Assembly: GCA_003135595.1 (NCBI GenBank)
Contig: PLCI01000019.1
Coordinates: forward strand, 4,677 to 10,326
Reading direction: 5' to 3'
Length of the DNA stretch: 5,650 bases
DNA from: Acidimicrobiaceae bacterium
GTDB taxonomy: Bacteria; Actinomycetota; Acidimicrobiia; Acidimicrobiales; RAAP-2
Within the stretch, counting starts at the first letter, position 1, and the number at the start of each line of letters is the position of its first letter. The notes under the pieces are model-generated. The model saw only the letters and a program-made list of their open reading frames with translations, had not been told where the DNA came from and did not search any database. Positions 5,463-5,650 of the stretch are shown here, piece by piece. The position numbers and the translations under genes were made by a program.

Positions 5463-5650
5463 GTGACCGTGCGAGCCGCCCCCTGGCTGATGCGGACGTA
5501 CTCGGGGCACTCGTCGGCCGCCGCCAGCAACGAGCTGTACCGCACGAACCTCGCCCAGGGCCAGACCGGCCTGTCGATCGCCTTCGACCTGCCCACCCAG
5601 ACGGGCTATGACCCCGACCACCCCGCGGCCCGCGGCGAGGCCGGCCGCGT
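5463..5650 (+). CDS. meaA: Coenzyme B12-dependent acyl-CoA mutase, MeaA/ethylmalonyl-CoA mutase type (runs off right edge)
   Basis: Only the first 62 codons are present. They match the N-terminal substrate-binding part of the methylmalonyl-CoA mutase superfamily, with PWLMRTYSGHSSAAASNELY (7-26), NLAQGQTGLSIAFDLPTQTG (29-48) and YDPDH (49-53). The RTYSGHSSAAASN and DLPTQTGYD wording, and the very short leader before PWLMRTY, agree with MeaA proteins of Streptomyces and Methylobacterium. Those are ethylmalonyl-CoA mutases converting (2R)-ethylmalonyl-CoA to (2S)-methylsuccinyl-CoA. Classical methylmalonyl-CoA mutase (RxYAGFSTAxxSN, DLATHRGYD) and isobutyryl-CoA mutase fit less well. The B12-binding domain, normally at the C terminus of MeaA, would lie outside the window. 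The start is set by the strong ribosome site. Its partner upstream makes the precursor of crotonyl-CoA, which fits the ethylmalonyl-CoA route. The superfamily is certain; the exact substrate is likely but not proven from 62 residues. Confidence 0.85.
   Translation, partial: MTVRAAPWLMRTYSGHSSAAASNELYRTNLAQGQTGLSIAFDLPTQTGYDPDHPAARGEAGR

Noticed and set aside
4462..5466. A 334-codon plus-strand frame overlapping the dehydrogenase
   Set aside because: It is the +1-shifted Arg-rich shadow of the dehydrogenase and has no domain of its own.

Overview
This is a high-GC actinobacterial window. The evidence is strong G/C bias at third codon positions, GTG as the usual start codon, an aspartate kinase start very close to the mycobacterial enzyme, a membrane-anchored cyclophilin of the type actinobacteria carry, and a MeaA-type mutase. 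The exact taxon cannot be fixed from the sequence; a non-model lineage such as Acidimicrobiia would fit but is a guess. No mobile element, tRNA, rRNA or CRISPR array was seen, and coding density is near complete.

Layout. (1) Positions 1-539, minus strand: the first 179 codons of aspartate kinase (lysine/threonine/methionine biosynthesis), running off the left edge. (2) 620-2020, plus strand: two tandem cyclophilin-type prolyl isomerases, the first anchored in the membrane with an extracytoplasmic domain, the second cytosolic. (3) 2038-2532, minus strand: a HxlR-family regulator with a C-terminal zinc-ribbon-like Cys cluster, convergent with the second cyclophilin. (4) 2587-4541, plus strand: a DHA2-family multidrug-type exporter whose stop codon overlaps the start of a PaaI-like hotdog thioesterase. 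It is divergent from the regulator. (5) 4589-5650, plus strand: a 3-hydroxybutyryl-CoA dehydrogenase followed 19 bp later by the start of a coenzyme-B12-dependent MeaA/ethylmalonyl-CoA mutase, cut by the right edge.

How they work together. The regulator, exporter and thioesterase look like one inducible resistance or efflux module. The 54-bp gap between the divergent start codons and the first bases of the exporter gene hold two 15-bp sites identical at 13 of 15 positions, 32 bp apart. One is nearly palindromic, and they cover the exporter's -35 element and its start codon. The last two genes point to acyl-CoA metabolism at the C4/C5 level, most likely the ethylmalonyl-CoA route of acetyl-CoA assimilation or of precursor supply.

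The most general signal is in translation starts. All five genes that head a transcription unit begin with GTG and have a TANNNT -10 element only 6-8 bases upstream, so their mRNAs are probably leaderless. Two internal operon genes (1469 and 5463) have clear Shine-Dalgarno sites instead. The genes belong to known families; the paired operator sites and the coenzyme-binding loop of the dehydrogenase are the points most worth testing.
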